Assembly: GCA_009930275.1 (NCBI GenBank)
Contig: RZYP01000039.1
Span: 1-14,907, forward strand
Source of the DNA: Negativicutes bacterium
Lineage (GTDB): Bacteria; Bacillota_C; Negativicutes; Acidaminococcales; Acidaminococcaceae
Direction: 5' to 3'
Length of the DNA: 14,907 nucleotides
Under the pieces are notes generated by a model, which saw only the letters and a program-made list of their open reading frames with translations, ran no database searches and was not told the origin of the DNA. Below, piece after piece: positions 7,311 to 14,101 of this stretch. The translations under genes were made by a program, and so were the position numbers. How positions within the stretch are numbered: the stretch's first letter is position 1; each line of letters begins with the position of its first letter.

Positions 7311-8507
7311 TTATAAGAATTTGACCTCGTTGGTGTCGATATTTACTTTTACGTTTTTGCTGGTCAAAGTTGCTTTGGTCGTATCGATGGCGACAGTGTA
7401 GACCCAACGGTCTGTCAGGTCTAGTTTATCGACGGGGTTATAGCTTTCAAACGGGCCGATTTTGAAATAGGAAACGCCGTAGATGTAATTGGGGTTGCCG
7501 ATGCGGCGTGTTATATTATTTTCTTTGACATATAAGTTGCCCGGCTCGCGATCGGATGCACGGTCAAGAATAACAATAATATTGTCGAATTGCTTGGAAT
7601 AAACCTTGTTGCCCAAGCTAATCGGGTCTGAGATGGTGCCGCCTCCTACTGCCAGGACTTCATTTGTGTCGATATTGATTCGTACATCCCTGCTGACGAT
7701 GGGGTAAGCTGTGGGGTCAACGGCGAGAGTATAGACCCAACGGTTGGCGTATTCAACCCTGTCGACGGCGGTGTATTCACCGTAAGTGCCTGCCTGGAGG
7801 TAGCCGACACCGTAGATAAAGTTGGGGTTACCAATTTTCCTTATATAGTTGTTCTCTTTGACATATAAGTTACCCGGTTGGTCGTTGCTGGAACGGTCAA
7901 AAATAATTTTTATGCTGCCAAAGTCTTGCGCGAACACTTTGCCTGATTCCACAGTGGGTGTGGTCGGATAAGTTATTTTGTCACCCTGGGAGTTGATGAT
8001 TAGCCCGTTCACTCCGTCAAAACTGGAGGACCAGCCAAATTCATCTACCATAAAGCGCCAAGTCAGTGGGAAGTAGGTAATATCCCTAAAGAGCAGCAAT
8101 GGGTAAGTCTCGTTTCTGTTATAAATCTCTTTGCCGTTGACGCGGATTCTGGACTCAGGGATGAAAGCACTCTCAAGTGTACGATTGGAATAACCTCGGT
8201 CTGGATTGTAGCTTATAGTTGTGTTGATCTTATTGACCTGGAGCCCTTCTTCGAAGCTCCATTTGGTCTCTAGGCCCAGGAATCTGCTATCCTTATAAGT
8301 CATTGGAACATATGTTATGTCTTTGTAGACGATTACAGGGTAAAGTCTTTCGTTGTTGTCAATTTTAACATTATTCATAGTTATGTTGAAGGTTGGCAGG
8401 CTTACGCTTACCGCTTGTTGGGCAAAGCCAACGGAAGTCATGGTCATGCTTGCTAAAACCAAAGACAAGATAAAAAGAAAAAATCTTTTGCCGTAACTTT
8501 TCATCAT
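7311..8507 (-). CDS. Secreted repeat protein with copper-amine-oxidase-like stalk domains
   Basis: A 398-residue extracytoplasmic protein of unknown function. Residues 1-29 are a signal peptide: MMKSYGKR, then a hydrophobic stretch, with likely cleavage after VGFA. Residues of about 44-96 and 119-172 are two related segments (YPVIVYKDITYVPMTYK / YPLLLFRDITYFPLTWR) of the kind annotated as copper amine oxidase N-terminal or stalk-like. There are no copper-binding or catalytic residues, so this is not an oxidase. Residues 190-284 and 301-395 are a second repeat pair, each with PGNLYVKENN, IGNPN(F/Y)IYGV, RWVYT and a NIDTNEV end. A Gly-rich linker separates the two. ATG 8507 (or 8504) follows AAAGGTGG. 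It has its own promoter; no terminator is seen before the racemase gene. Confidence 0.8.
   Translation of the reverse strand: MMKSYGKRFFLFILSLVLASMTMTSVGFAQQAVSVSLPTFNITMNNVKIDNNERLYPVIVYKDITYVPMTYKDSRFLGLETKWSFEEGLQVNKINTTISYNPDRGYSNRTLESAFIPESRIRVNGKEIYNRNETYPLLLFRDITYFPLTWRFMVDEFGWSSSFDGVNGLIINSQGDKITYPTTPTVESGKVFAQDFGSIKIIFDRSSNDQPGNLYVKENNYIRKIGNPNFIYGVGYLQAGTYGEYTAVDRVEYANRWVYTLAVDPTAYPIVSRDVRINIDTNEVLAVGGGTISDPISLGNKVYSKQFDNIIVILDRASDREPGNLYVKENNITRRIGNPNYIYGVSYFKIGPFESYNPVDKLDLTDRWVYTVAIDTTKATLTSKNVKVNIDTNEVKFL
7323..7607 (-). repeat. C-terminal protein repeat, copy B
   Basis: Encodes residues 301-395 of the secreted protein. It matches copy A (7656-7940) residue for residue at PGNLYVKENN, IGNPN, IYGV, RWVYT and NIDTNEV, at an offset of 111 residues without internal gaps. 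An internal tandem duplication is the likely origin. Confidence 0.8.
7656..7940 (-). repeat. C-terminal protein repeat, copy A
   Basis: Encodes residues 190-284 of the secreted protein and pairs with copy B. The DNA of the two copies has diverged more than the conserved residue blocks, so the duplication is not recent. Confidence 0.8.
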
Positions 8508-8558
8508 TGCACCACCTTTATTTACTTCATGTTTTTAATTTATCACGCTTCTCTAACA

Positions 8559-8587
8559 ATTATAGCAAGATGAAGAAAGAATTGAAA
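8559..8587 (-). promoter_or_regulatory. Promoter of the secreted repeat protein gene
   Basis: On the minus strand: a perfect TATAAT preceded by TGC (extended -10), with a weak TTTCAA 17 bases further upstream. It lies about 50 bases before the ATG. The extended -10 may make up for the poor -35. Confidence 0.55.
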
Positions 8588-8740
8588 GAATATTCGAACA
8601 TTATCGGCGAAGAAAAGCTGCTGTTTATATAATATATCGCCATTATAGAACGTACGCTGGCATTTTCGATATTATCGGCGTTGCCAACGTTTAACTGGCG
8701 GACCTAATTGTTAAGATGGTTTGTTTGCTGCTAGTATTAT

Positions 8741-8801
8741 CAATAAGTGCGAAAAAAATACTACAAAAAGCGTTTTTGTTGTCAGTCAGAAACACTTATT
8801 G
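8741..8801. repeat. Nested inverted repeat upstream of the liv leader promoter
   Basis: Outer 9-bp perfect arms CAATAAGTG (8741-8749) and CACTTATTG (8793-8801) enclose an inner 7-bp hairpin, ACAAAAA-GCG-TTTTTGT (8763-8779). It ends 35 bases before the -35 box. The rest of 8588-8836 shows no gene. The short sequence ATTATCGGCG occurs twice there. Confidence 0.5.
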
Positions 8802-8836
8802 GCAGAGATATGAAATAAATGTAACATAATTAGCTA

Positions 8837-8865
8837 TTGACAAGTACAGCAATTCTTGCGATAAT
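8837..8865 (+). promoter_or_regulatory. Strong sigma-A promoter of the liv operon leader
   Basis: A perfect TTGACA, a 17-base spacer and GATAAT, with a TGn extension before the -10. Transcription should begin at about 8872, just upstream of the first T-box stem I. That leaves an untranslated leader of roughly 585 bases before livJ. Confidence 0.85.
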
Positions 8866-8871
8866 TAAGCA

Positions 8872-9127
8872 ACATACTGTATAAGGCAATGAACGAGAAG
8901 AAGGCCAGGAGCAACGACTTCAGAGAATCGGTGTTAGGTGCGAACCGATGCGACTCTACAGCTGACAATCACTCGCGAGCTCTTCTGCTGAAAGCCACGG
9001 CAATTAAGCAGGAGCGGCGCCTCCGTTAAGGGCATCGAAGTAATTCGGCACAAGTAAAATGTAGGGTGGTACCGCGTGCATACGCCCCTATCCATGGCTG
9101 TTAAGAGCTGTGGATAGGGCTTTTTTA
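8872..9127 (+). promoter_or_regulatory. T-box riboswitch 1 of the liv operon
   Basis: Senses the charging state of a tRNA and allows read-through when it is uncharged. Stem I spans about 8895-8987. Its base pairs AGAAGA (8896-8901) with TCTTCT (8981-8986), there is an AGAGA element at 8922-8926, and the apical helix ATCGGT/ACCGAT contains GGTGCGAACC. A candidate specifier ATC (8968-8970, Ile) is followed by A and a CTC that can pair with GAG at 8909-8911. A short CGAA/TTCG stem III precedes the T-box AGGGTGGTACCGCG (9063-9076), whose UGGU bulge fits a tRNA with discriminator A. The competing terminator is at 9085-9126: a 14-bp stem with two G-U pairs, then six T. Confidence 0.93.
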
Positions 9128-9137
9128 TTGTCACCGT

Positions 9138-9341
9138 ACAGGAGAAAGGTATCAAGGAAACAGTTGAGGGCGCTGGTGGTTCGTGCAGCCTGGCTGTAAT
9201 CCGAACATACTATTCTCAGGAACACTTTTGTGGAATCAGCACTGTAAAAGGTGCAAGCCGTGTTACTTAAGAGTAAAATGTAGGGTGGTACCGCGTAAAC
9301 ACGCCCCTATCCCTGGCAGCTGCCAGGGATAGGGGTTTTTT
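9138..9341 (+). promoter_or_regulatory. T-box riboswitch 2 of the liv operon, compact
   Basis: A second complete T-box core, AGGGTGGTACCGCG (9282-9295), lies 219 bases after the first, again with a UGGU bulge. The antiterminator is supported by CGTGTTAC before it and GTAAACACG after it. A stem III, GCACTGTAAAAGGTGC, lies at 9239-9254. The upstream part folds as a compact stem I: 9142-9152 with 9207-9217, GGA/TCC, ACAG/CTGT, and a GCTG/CAGC tip. It lacks the AGAGA element and GGTGCGAACC apex of element 1. The terminator at 9304-9341 is a 14-bp perfect stem, CCCCTATCCCTGGC with its complement around AGCT, then six T. Confidence 0.88.
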
Positions 9342-9457
9342 GATGCTTACAATGATTGTCTATAACTTTCGAGGATACCAAGGGGGTGCAAGCGACTCTA
9401 TTCAGGAAAAAGCGTTCACAATAAGAAAGCATATTATATTAAGGAAAAGGTGATTAA

Positions 9458-10609
9458 ATGAGTAAGAAAAACTTCATGAAAAAAATGTTAACTGCATCAT
9501 TGGCAATCGTCATGGCGCTTACCGTAGCTGGGTGTGGCGGCGCAGATAAGAAAAAAGATGCAAGTGGCGGCAATACCGCTAAAGTAGGTCTGATAACGGC
9601 AACAACAGGTGGAGCTGCGGCTTATGGCTTGGCTATCAAAGAGGGTGTTGAACTTGCTGTTGAGGAAATCAATGCGAAAAGCAAGACTAAGATTGAATTG
9701 GTCGTAGTTGACGAAAAAGGCGTAAAGAATGAAGCAATCAACGCTATGAACAAGGTTGTCCACAAGGATAACGTTGTTGCTGTATGCGGCCCAATGCTAA
9801 GCGGTACGATGTTCGCGGCCGGACCGATTGCGCAGCAAGCCGGTGTTCCTACATTAGGTACTTCGACTACTGCCGAAGGCATTACCGATATTGGTAATTT
9901 CATTTTCAGAAATGCGGTTCCTGAATCTATCGCGATTCCAGCCGCCGTGGAAAAAGCTCATAAAGTACTAGGATTTAAAAAAGTTGCCATCATGTATTCC
10001 AACAACAACGATATGCAGGTATCAGTTTTCAATACATATAAAGATGTATTCGCCAAAATGGGTGTTGAAGTGGTGACTATCGAAACTTTTGCCGATAAAG
10101 ATACAGATTTTTCAGCGCAATTGACTAAGATTCAACAATTGAATCCTGATGCCCTCGCCGTCGCAGCTTTGTATCAGGAAGGTTCGCTGATTATGAAAAA
10201 AGCCCGCGACATGGGCATGAACATGCCGGTAATTGGCAATAATGGTTTCAACTCTCCTCAATACATGAAACTTGCCGGCAAAGCTGCTGATGGTTCTATC
10301 GTAGGCAGCCCTTGGTTCCCGGAAAAACAAGATGCGAAAGTACAAAATTTCCGCAAAGCATTCAAGGCAAAATACAATCATGAACCGGACCAATTTGCAG
10401 CACAAGCTTATGATGGAATGTATCTGCTGCATGCAGCAATTGAAAAAGCCGGTACGGTAACAGATCGCAAGAAAGTACGTGATGCATTAGCGACTATCAA
10501 AGATTTTGTAGGTGTAACCGGTAAATTCGCTTTTGATGAAAAACGTAATCCTAAAATGGACATCAATGTTCTTGTAATCAAAGACGGCAAATTTGTTGAA
10601 CTGAAATAA
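9458..10609 (+). CDS. livJ: Branched-chain amino acid ABC transporter, substrate-binding lipoprotein
   Basis: Captures the amino acid outside the cytoplasmic membrane and delivers it to the LivHM channel. The 383-residue protein starts with a lipoprotein signal (MSKKNFMKKM, hydrophobic core, lipobox LTVAGC with Cys26), followed by a charged Lys/Gly linker. The mature part is a two-lobed periplasmic-binding-protein fold of the Leu/Ile/Val family: VGLITATTGGAAAYG at the first strand, then CGPMLSGTMFAAGPIAQQAGVPTLGTSTTA around the ligand-binding cleft, and AQAYDGMYLL near the end. AAGGTG lies a few bases before ATG 9458. First gene of the liv operon, behind two T-boxes. Exact ligand not readable; the regulation suggests isoleucine or branched-chain amino acids. 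Confidence 0.93.
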   Translation: MSKKNFMKKMLTASLAIVMALTVAGCGGADKKKDASGGNTAKVGLITATTGGAAAYGLAIKEGVELAVEEINAKSKTKIELVVVDEKGVKNEAINAMNKVVHKDNVVAVCGPMLSGTMFAAGPIAQQAGVPTLGTSTTAEGITDIGNFIFRNAVPESIAIPAAVEKAHKVLGFKKVAIMYSNNNDMQVSVFNTYKDVFAKMGVEVVTIETFADKDTDFSAQLTKIQQLNPDALAVAALYQEGSLIMKKARDMGMNMPVIGNNGFNSPQYMKLAGKAADGSIVGSPWFPEKQDAKVQNFRKAFKAKYNHEPDQFAAQAYDGMYLLHAAIEKAGTVTDRKKVRDALATIKDFVGVTGKFAFDEKRNPKMDINVLVIKDGKFVELK

Positions 10610-10610
10610 T

Positions 10611-10663
10611 TTTTACCGCTCTGAGGGCATAGCAATCTCTATGCCCTCCATTTTGCGGTTAAA
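10611..10663 (+). other. Hairpin between livJ and livH
   Basis: A 10-bp perfect stem, GAGGGCATAG with CTATGCCCTC (10623-10648), lies inside a second stem, TTTTACCGC with GCGGTTAAA (one mismatch), with TCT and CATTTT as the internal loop. Only TTTT follows the inner stem, so it would be at most a weak terminator. Such structures after a binding-protein gene often let more livJ than livHMGF mRNA accumulate, by partial termination or 3'-end protection. Confidence 0.65.
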
Positions 10664-10699
10664 GGCAAGTATTGGAATATCTAGAGAGGGGATAGAAGC

Positions 10700-11581
10700 G
10701 TGTTTTTACAACAACTTGCAAATGGGTTAACGTTAGGCAGTTCGTATGCTGTTATCGCCATTGGTTATACCTTGATTTTCGGCGTATTGAATATTGTTAA
10801 CATGGCCCACGGCGAGATTTTTATGATGGGCGCGTTCATAGGCCTCCTATTAGTAACAAACTTTCAGTGTGGAATTTTTACGGCCCTTATCGGTGCAATG
10901 GTTGGCGGCGCGATTTTAGGTTATTTTTTAGAAAGAACCGCGCTACGTCCTTTGCGTCAGAAAAAAGTATCGCATTTGGCACCATTGATCAGTACTATAG
11001 GTGTATCTATCTTTTTGGAAAGTGTAGCGTTAAATTTATTCGGACCGCAAACCAGGGCGTTTCCATCCGAATTTTCCGGTCATTTGATGGATTTTACTTT
11101 TTTTAAGATTTCCATGATTCAGGTTATCAGTCTGGGTACTGCCGTAGCGTTAATGGTAATTTTGCAGTTATTACTTGAGAAAACAAAAGTGGGCAAGTCA
11201 ATTAGGGCCACAGCGGAAAACGTGGAAACTGCCGGACTTTTAGGTATAAATACTAACAGGGTTATCGTTTTGACCGTTATGCTGGCGTCTGCCTTAGGAG
11301 CGGCGGCTGGCGTACTTGTTGCTCTTTCCTTTGACGCAATTGAGCCTACAATGGGTATCATGATGGGCTTTAAAGGCTTGGCCGTATTAATTCTCGGCGG
11401 GCTTGGCAATGTTAAGGGTGCCATGGCCGGCGGCTTCATTCTGGGTGTGGCCGAAGTCTTTACCGTGGCTTACGGAGCTTCCAGCTATCGTGACGCAGTA
11501 GGTTTTGGCATGATTATTATTTTATTGTTCTGGAGGCCGCAGGGTTTGTTCTCTAGAGCGGGGGAAGGGGGAAGGCCATAA
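10700..11581 (+). CDS. livH: Branched-chain amino acid ABC transporter, permease LivH
   Basis: One of the two membrane subunits that form the import channel. The 293-residue, strongly hydrophobic protein has about eight membrane segments. Typical LivH sequence is seen at LGSSYAVIAIGYTLIFGVLNIVNMAHGE (split here: LGSSYAVIAIGYT, then NMAHGEIFMMGAF) near the N-terminus. The cytoplasmic coupling region is GKSIRATAENVETAGLLGIN, and the C-terminal FKGLAVLILGGLGNVKGA is also characteristic. The start is a GTG at 10700 with AGAGAGGGGA 7 bases upstream. Its stop overlaps the livM ATG by one base (TAATG). Confidence 0.94.
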   Translation: MFLQQLANGLTLGSSYAVIAIGYTLIFGVLNIVNMAHGEIFMMGAFIGLLLVTNFQCGIFTALIGAMVGGAILGYFLERTALRPLRQKKVSHLAPLISTIGVSIFLESVALNLFGPQTRAFPSEFSGHLMDFTFFKISMIQVISLGTAVALMVILQLLLEKTKVGKSIRATAENVETAGLLGINTNRVIVLTVMLASALGAAAGVLVALSFDAIEPTMGIMMGFKGLAVLILGGLGNVKGAMAGGFILGVAEVFTVAYGASSYRDAVGFGMIIILLFWRPQGLFSRAGEGGRP

Positions 11582-12540
11582 TGGATATTTTCAACCCCTA
11601 CTATTTACAAATCGCAACCTTTATTTTAATCAATGCGATTTTGGGCATCAGTATTTATATTACCCTTTCGACCGGGCAAATGTCGTTAGGTAATGCTGGT
11701 TTTATGAGTTTGGGCGCGTATGCGTCGGCAATCTTGACTATGAAGCTGGGTTTGCCTATGTTAATTGGCATTATTGCCGGAGGCTTGCTTGCCGCGTTGG
11801 TCGCTTTGATTATCGGCATGCCGACTACGCGTTTACAAGGATTGTATTTGGCAATTGCGACCTTGGGTTTCGGTGAAGTTGTCAGGGTCATCGCGTTAAA
11901 TATGAAAATTACGAACGGTGCCCTTGGCATTTCCGGTATTCCTGCCATGAGTATTTCTCTGGGCATGATCTTGGATTCCGTAGGCTTGGTGGAATTACTG
12001 GGCACGGATTTCCAGCTGGCCGGTCAAATTGGCATGGTGGTGGTCTTGCTTTTGATATTGGCCTGCGTGCTTGCCTTTGGTATTTTATTGCAAAAATCCC
12101 GTTATGGACGTGCTTTCGCTGCAATTAAAGCGGATGAGCATGCTGCTGAAATTACAGGCCTTAACGTTGTGTACTACAAGATGTTGTCCTTTATTCTGGG
12201 GGCTTTCATTGCCGGGATGGCTGGAGCTTTGTATGCACATGCGACCTTCTTCATTAACCCAACTGACTTTTCCTATCATAAAGTAGTAGATATTCTGCTT
12301 TACGCCGTATTTGGCGGCAGTAATGTTATCTGGGGTCCGGTGTTGGGGGCATTTATTCTGACCTTATTGCCGGAAGCTTTGCGCTTTATGGCTGATTATC
12401 GCCAAATGTTATACGGCGCCTTGTTGGTGCTTTTGATGATTTTCCGCCCGAATGGTATTTTATCGCAAGAAATAATTGACAGTATTCAAGGATTCTTTTC
12501 CTCGAAAAAGAAGGTAAAAGAGGGGGGAGCCCAAGCATGA
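11581..12540 (+). CDS. livM: Branched-chain amino acid ABC transporter, permease LivM
   Basis: Second channel subunit. The 319-residue polytopic protein has the LivM landmarks STGQMSLGNAGFMSLGAYAS (about 30-49), LYLAIATLGFGEVVRV, the coupling-helix region GRAFAAIKADEHAAEITGLN that contacts the ATPases, and FGGSNVIWGPVLGAFIL toward the C-terminus. It ends with a charged tail (SSKKKVKEGGAQA). The ribosome binding site GGGGGAAGG lies in the end of livH. It overlaps livH by one base and livG by four (ATGA), so the translation of the set is likely coupled. Confidence 0.94.
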   Translation: MDIFNPYYLQIATFILINAILGISIYITLSTGQMSLGNAGFMSLGAYASAILTMKLGLPMLIGIIAGGLLAALVALIIGMPTTRLQGLYLAIATLGFGEVVRVIALNMKITNGALGISGIPAMSISLGMILDSVGLVELLGTDFQLAGQIGMVVVLLLILACVLAFGILLQKSRYGRAFAAIKADEHAAEITGLNVVYYKMLSFILGAFIAGMAGALYAHATFFINPTDFSYHKVVDILLYAVFGGSNVIWGPVLGAFILTLLPEALRFMADYRQMLYGALLVLLMIFRPNGILSQEIIDSIQGFFSSKKKVKEGGAQA

Positions 12541-13307
12541 CTCTGCAGATGAACAATGTATCTAAAAATTTCGGCGGGTTAGCTGCCAATAGTAATGTTT
12601 CCTTTACGGTAGCTGACGGTGAAGTTTTCGGTATTATCGGACCGAATGGTGCCGGTAAAACTACGATTTTCAATTTGATTACCGGCGTTTTCCCTGTCAG
12701 CGAGGGCGATATCATTTTTGACGGTGTCAATTTAAAAAGTAAGAAGCCTCATGAAATAACGGAACTCGGCCTTTCCCGTACTTTCCAAAATATACGTCTG
12801 TTTTCTGATATGACGGCATTGGAAAACGTGATGGTAGGAGGTCATTGCCGGGCTAACGCAGGTCTGTTGGCCAGTATATTCCGTACGAAGGCACAAAAGG
12901 AAGAAGAAAAGCTAATTAGGGAGAAGGCAATGAAAATGCTGGAACTCGTTGGCATCGCCGATACGGCTGAGATAAAGGCCGATGAACTGCCTTACGGCAA
13001 GCAGCGTCGTCTTGAAATTGCCCGCGCTTTGGCCACGGAACCGAAGCTGATTTTGCTTGATGAGCCGGCGGCCGGTATGAATGACAGCGAAACGGAAGAA
13101 CTGCGGCAATTAATTGGGAAAATTAAAAGTCTTGGTATCACAGTAATCGTTATCGAACATGATATGCATTTGATGATGAACATTTGCGACCATATAATTG
13201 TGCTAAATTTTGGCGAAAAAATAGCTGATGGTACTCCTGCCGAGATTCAAAACAATCCTTTAGTTATCGAGGCCTACTTAGGCAGGGAGGATGAGGAAAG
13301 TGCTTAA
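12537..13307 (+). CDS. livG: Branched-chain amino acid ABC transporter, ATPase LivG
   Basis: One of two ATP-hydrolysing subunits, on the cytoplasmic face. The 256-residue protein has Walker A GPNGAGKTT at 35-43, Q-loop Gln84 (RTFQNIRLF), the LivG-type signature LPYGKQRRLEIARAL at 151-165 (in place of LSGGQ, usual for this subunit), Walker B LILLDEP at 171-177, and the switch His208 (VIEHDM). The insert between Q-loop and signature (HCRANAGLLASIFRTKAQKEEE) is also typical of LivG. A GGGGGAGCC ribosome binding site lies inside the end of livM. Confidence 0.95.
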   Translation: MTLQMNNVSKNFGGLAANSNVSFTVADGEVFGIIGPNGAGKTTIFNLITGVFPVSEGDIIFDGVNLKSKKPHEITELGLSRTFQNIRLFSDMTALENVMVGGHCRANAGLLASIFRTKAQKEEEKLIREKAMKMLELVGIADTAEIKADELPYGKQRRLEIARALATEPKLILLDEPAAGMNDSETEELRQLIGKIKSLGITVIVIEHDMHLMMNICDHIIVLNFGEKIADGTPAEIQNNPLVIEAYLGREDEESA

Positions 13308-14010
13308 GCTGAATAATATTGTGGCGGGTTACGGCAGTATCAAGGCCCTCAAGTCAATCAGCCTGGAAGTCCCTGCCGGTTCTATTGTGACTTTGATTGG
13401 AGCTAATGGCGCTGGCAAGACAACCACGATGAGGACTATTATGGGTCTCATTCATCCAAGTGAGGGTGAGATTATCTTTGAAGGTAAAGATCTTACTAAA
13501 TTGAAAACACATGAGATCGTCTATAGCGGAATTTCTCTTGTCCCTGAGGGGAGAAGCATTTTGGCGAAGATGACTGTTTTGGAAAATCTTGAGATGGGTG
13601 CTTATAAACGGAAAGATAAGGAAGTTGCAAGTGATTTGGAAAAGGTTTTTGATCGCTTCCCTATCCTGCGGGAGAGAAAAAGTCAACTAGGCGGCACTCT
13701 TTCCGGCGGTCAGCAACAAATGCTGGCTATTGGGCGTGCTCTGATGGCCAGGCCCAAACTGATGCTCCTTGATGAGCCTTCCATGGGACTTGCACCGCTT
13801 GTTGTAGCCGATATTTTCAAAGTCATTAAGGAAATTAATGCCAACGGTACGACGGTCCTGCTCGTAGAGCAGAATGTAAGGCAGGCCATTAAAATTGCTG
13901 ACTACGCCTATGTTATGGAAACCGGCAAAATAGTGCTTGAAGGTACCGGTGAAGAAGTCGGTAAAAATCCTCGTGTAATGGAAGCCTATTTGGGCGGTAA
14001 GCAAGCGTAA
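13300..14010 (+). CDS. livF: Branched-chain amino acid ABC transporter, ATPase LivF
   Basis: Second ATPase of the transporter; 236 residues. Walker A GANGAGKTT at 34-42, VPEGRSIL at 81-88, signature LSGGQQQ at 134-140, and Walker B LMLLDEP at 154-160. The switch position is Gln, in LLVEQN, as is normal in LivF, and the protein ends in EAYLGGKQA. Start choice: ATG 13291 is in frame but only one base after the Shine-Dalgarno AGGGAGG (13284-13290). GTG 13300, 9 bases downstream, gives the typical LivF N-terminus LKLNNIVAGYGSI and is preferred. It overlaps livG by 8 bases. Last gene of the operon. Confidence 0.94.
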   Translation: MLKLNNIVAGYGSIKALKSISLEVPAGSIVTLIGANGAGKTTTMRTIMGLIHPSEGEIIFEGKDLTKLKTHEIVYSGISLVPEGRSILAKMTVLENLEMGAYKRKDKEVASDLEKVFDRFPILRERKSQLGGTLSGGQQQMLAIGRALMARPKLMLLDEPSMGLAPLVVADIFKVIKEINANGTTVLLVEQNVRQAIKIADYAYVMETGKIVLEGTGEEVGKNPRVMEAYLGGKQA

Positions 14011-14037
14011 AGCAGTTGTTTTGCAAGTTGAATTTTT

Positions 14038-14087
14038 AAAAAAGGAGATAACCCCCGACTTTGACTACGGTCGGTGGTTATCTCCTT
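14038..14087 (-). terminator. Terminator of the cyclo-ligase gene, in the convergent gap with livF
   Basis: AAGGAGATAACC (14042-14053) pairs with GGTTATCTCCTT (14076-14087), and an inner CCGAC/GTCGG helix extends the stem. On the minus strand it ends in six T (A run 14038-14043), right after the cyclo-ligase stop. On the plus strand no proper T run follows, so termination of livF here would be weaker, although no other livF terminator is visible. Confidence 0.85.
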
Positions 14088-14101
14088 CATTATATACTTA
14101 T

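Noticed and set aside
7311..8507. Functional copper amine oxidase
   Set aside because: The similarity is limited to the non-catalytic stalk-like segments; no topaquinone motif or copper-ligand histidines are present.
8572..8699. Stretch open for about 42 codons (...RIFEHYRRRKAAVYIIYRHY...) upstream of the liv promoter
   Set aside because: No start codon, no ribosome binding site and no recognisable similarity; probably noncoding.
9392..9400. GCGACTCTA also found in stem I of T-box 1 (8950-8958), as the remnant of a third T-box
   Set aside because: Only nine bases match and there is no T-box core, terminator or paired arm around it; chance is the simpler reading.
9343..9453. 36-codon open frame between the second T-box terminator and livJ, as a leader peptide
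   Set aside because: Its ATG follows the terminator T run with no ribosome binding site, and the product (MLTMIVYNFRGYQ...) has no run of regulatory codons.
13291..13299. ATG 13291 as the livF start
   Set aside because: Only one base separates it from the Shine-Dalgarno; GTG 13300 has normal spacing and the family N-terminus.
14042..14053. AAGGAGATAACC as a ribosome binding site for a gene after livF
   Set aside because: It is the arm of the convergent terminator hairpin, and no gene follows on the plus strand.
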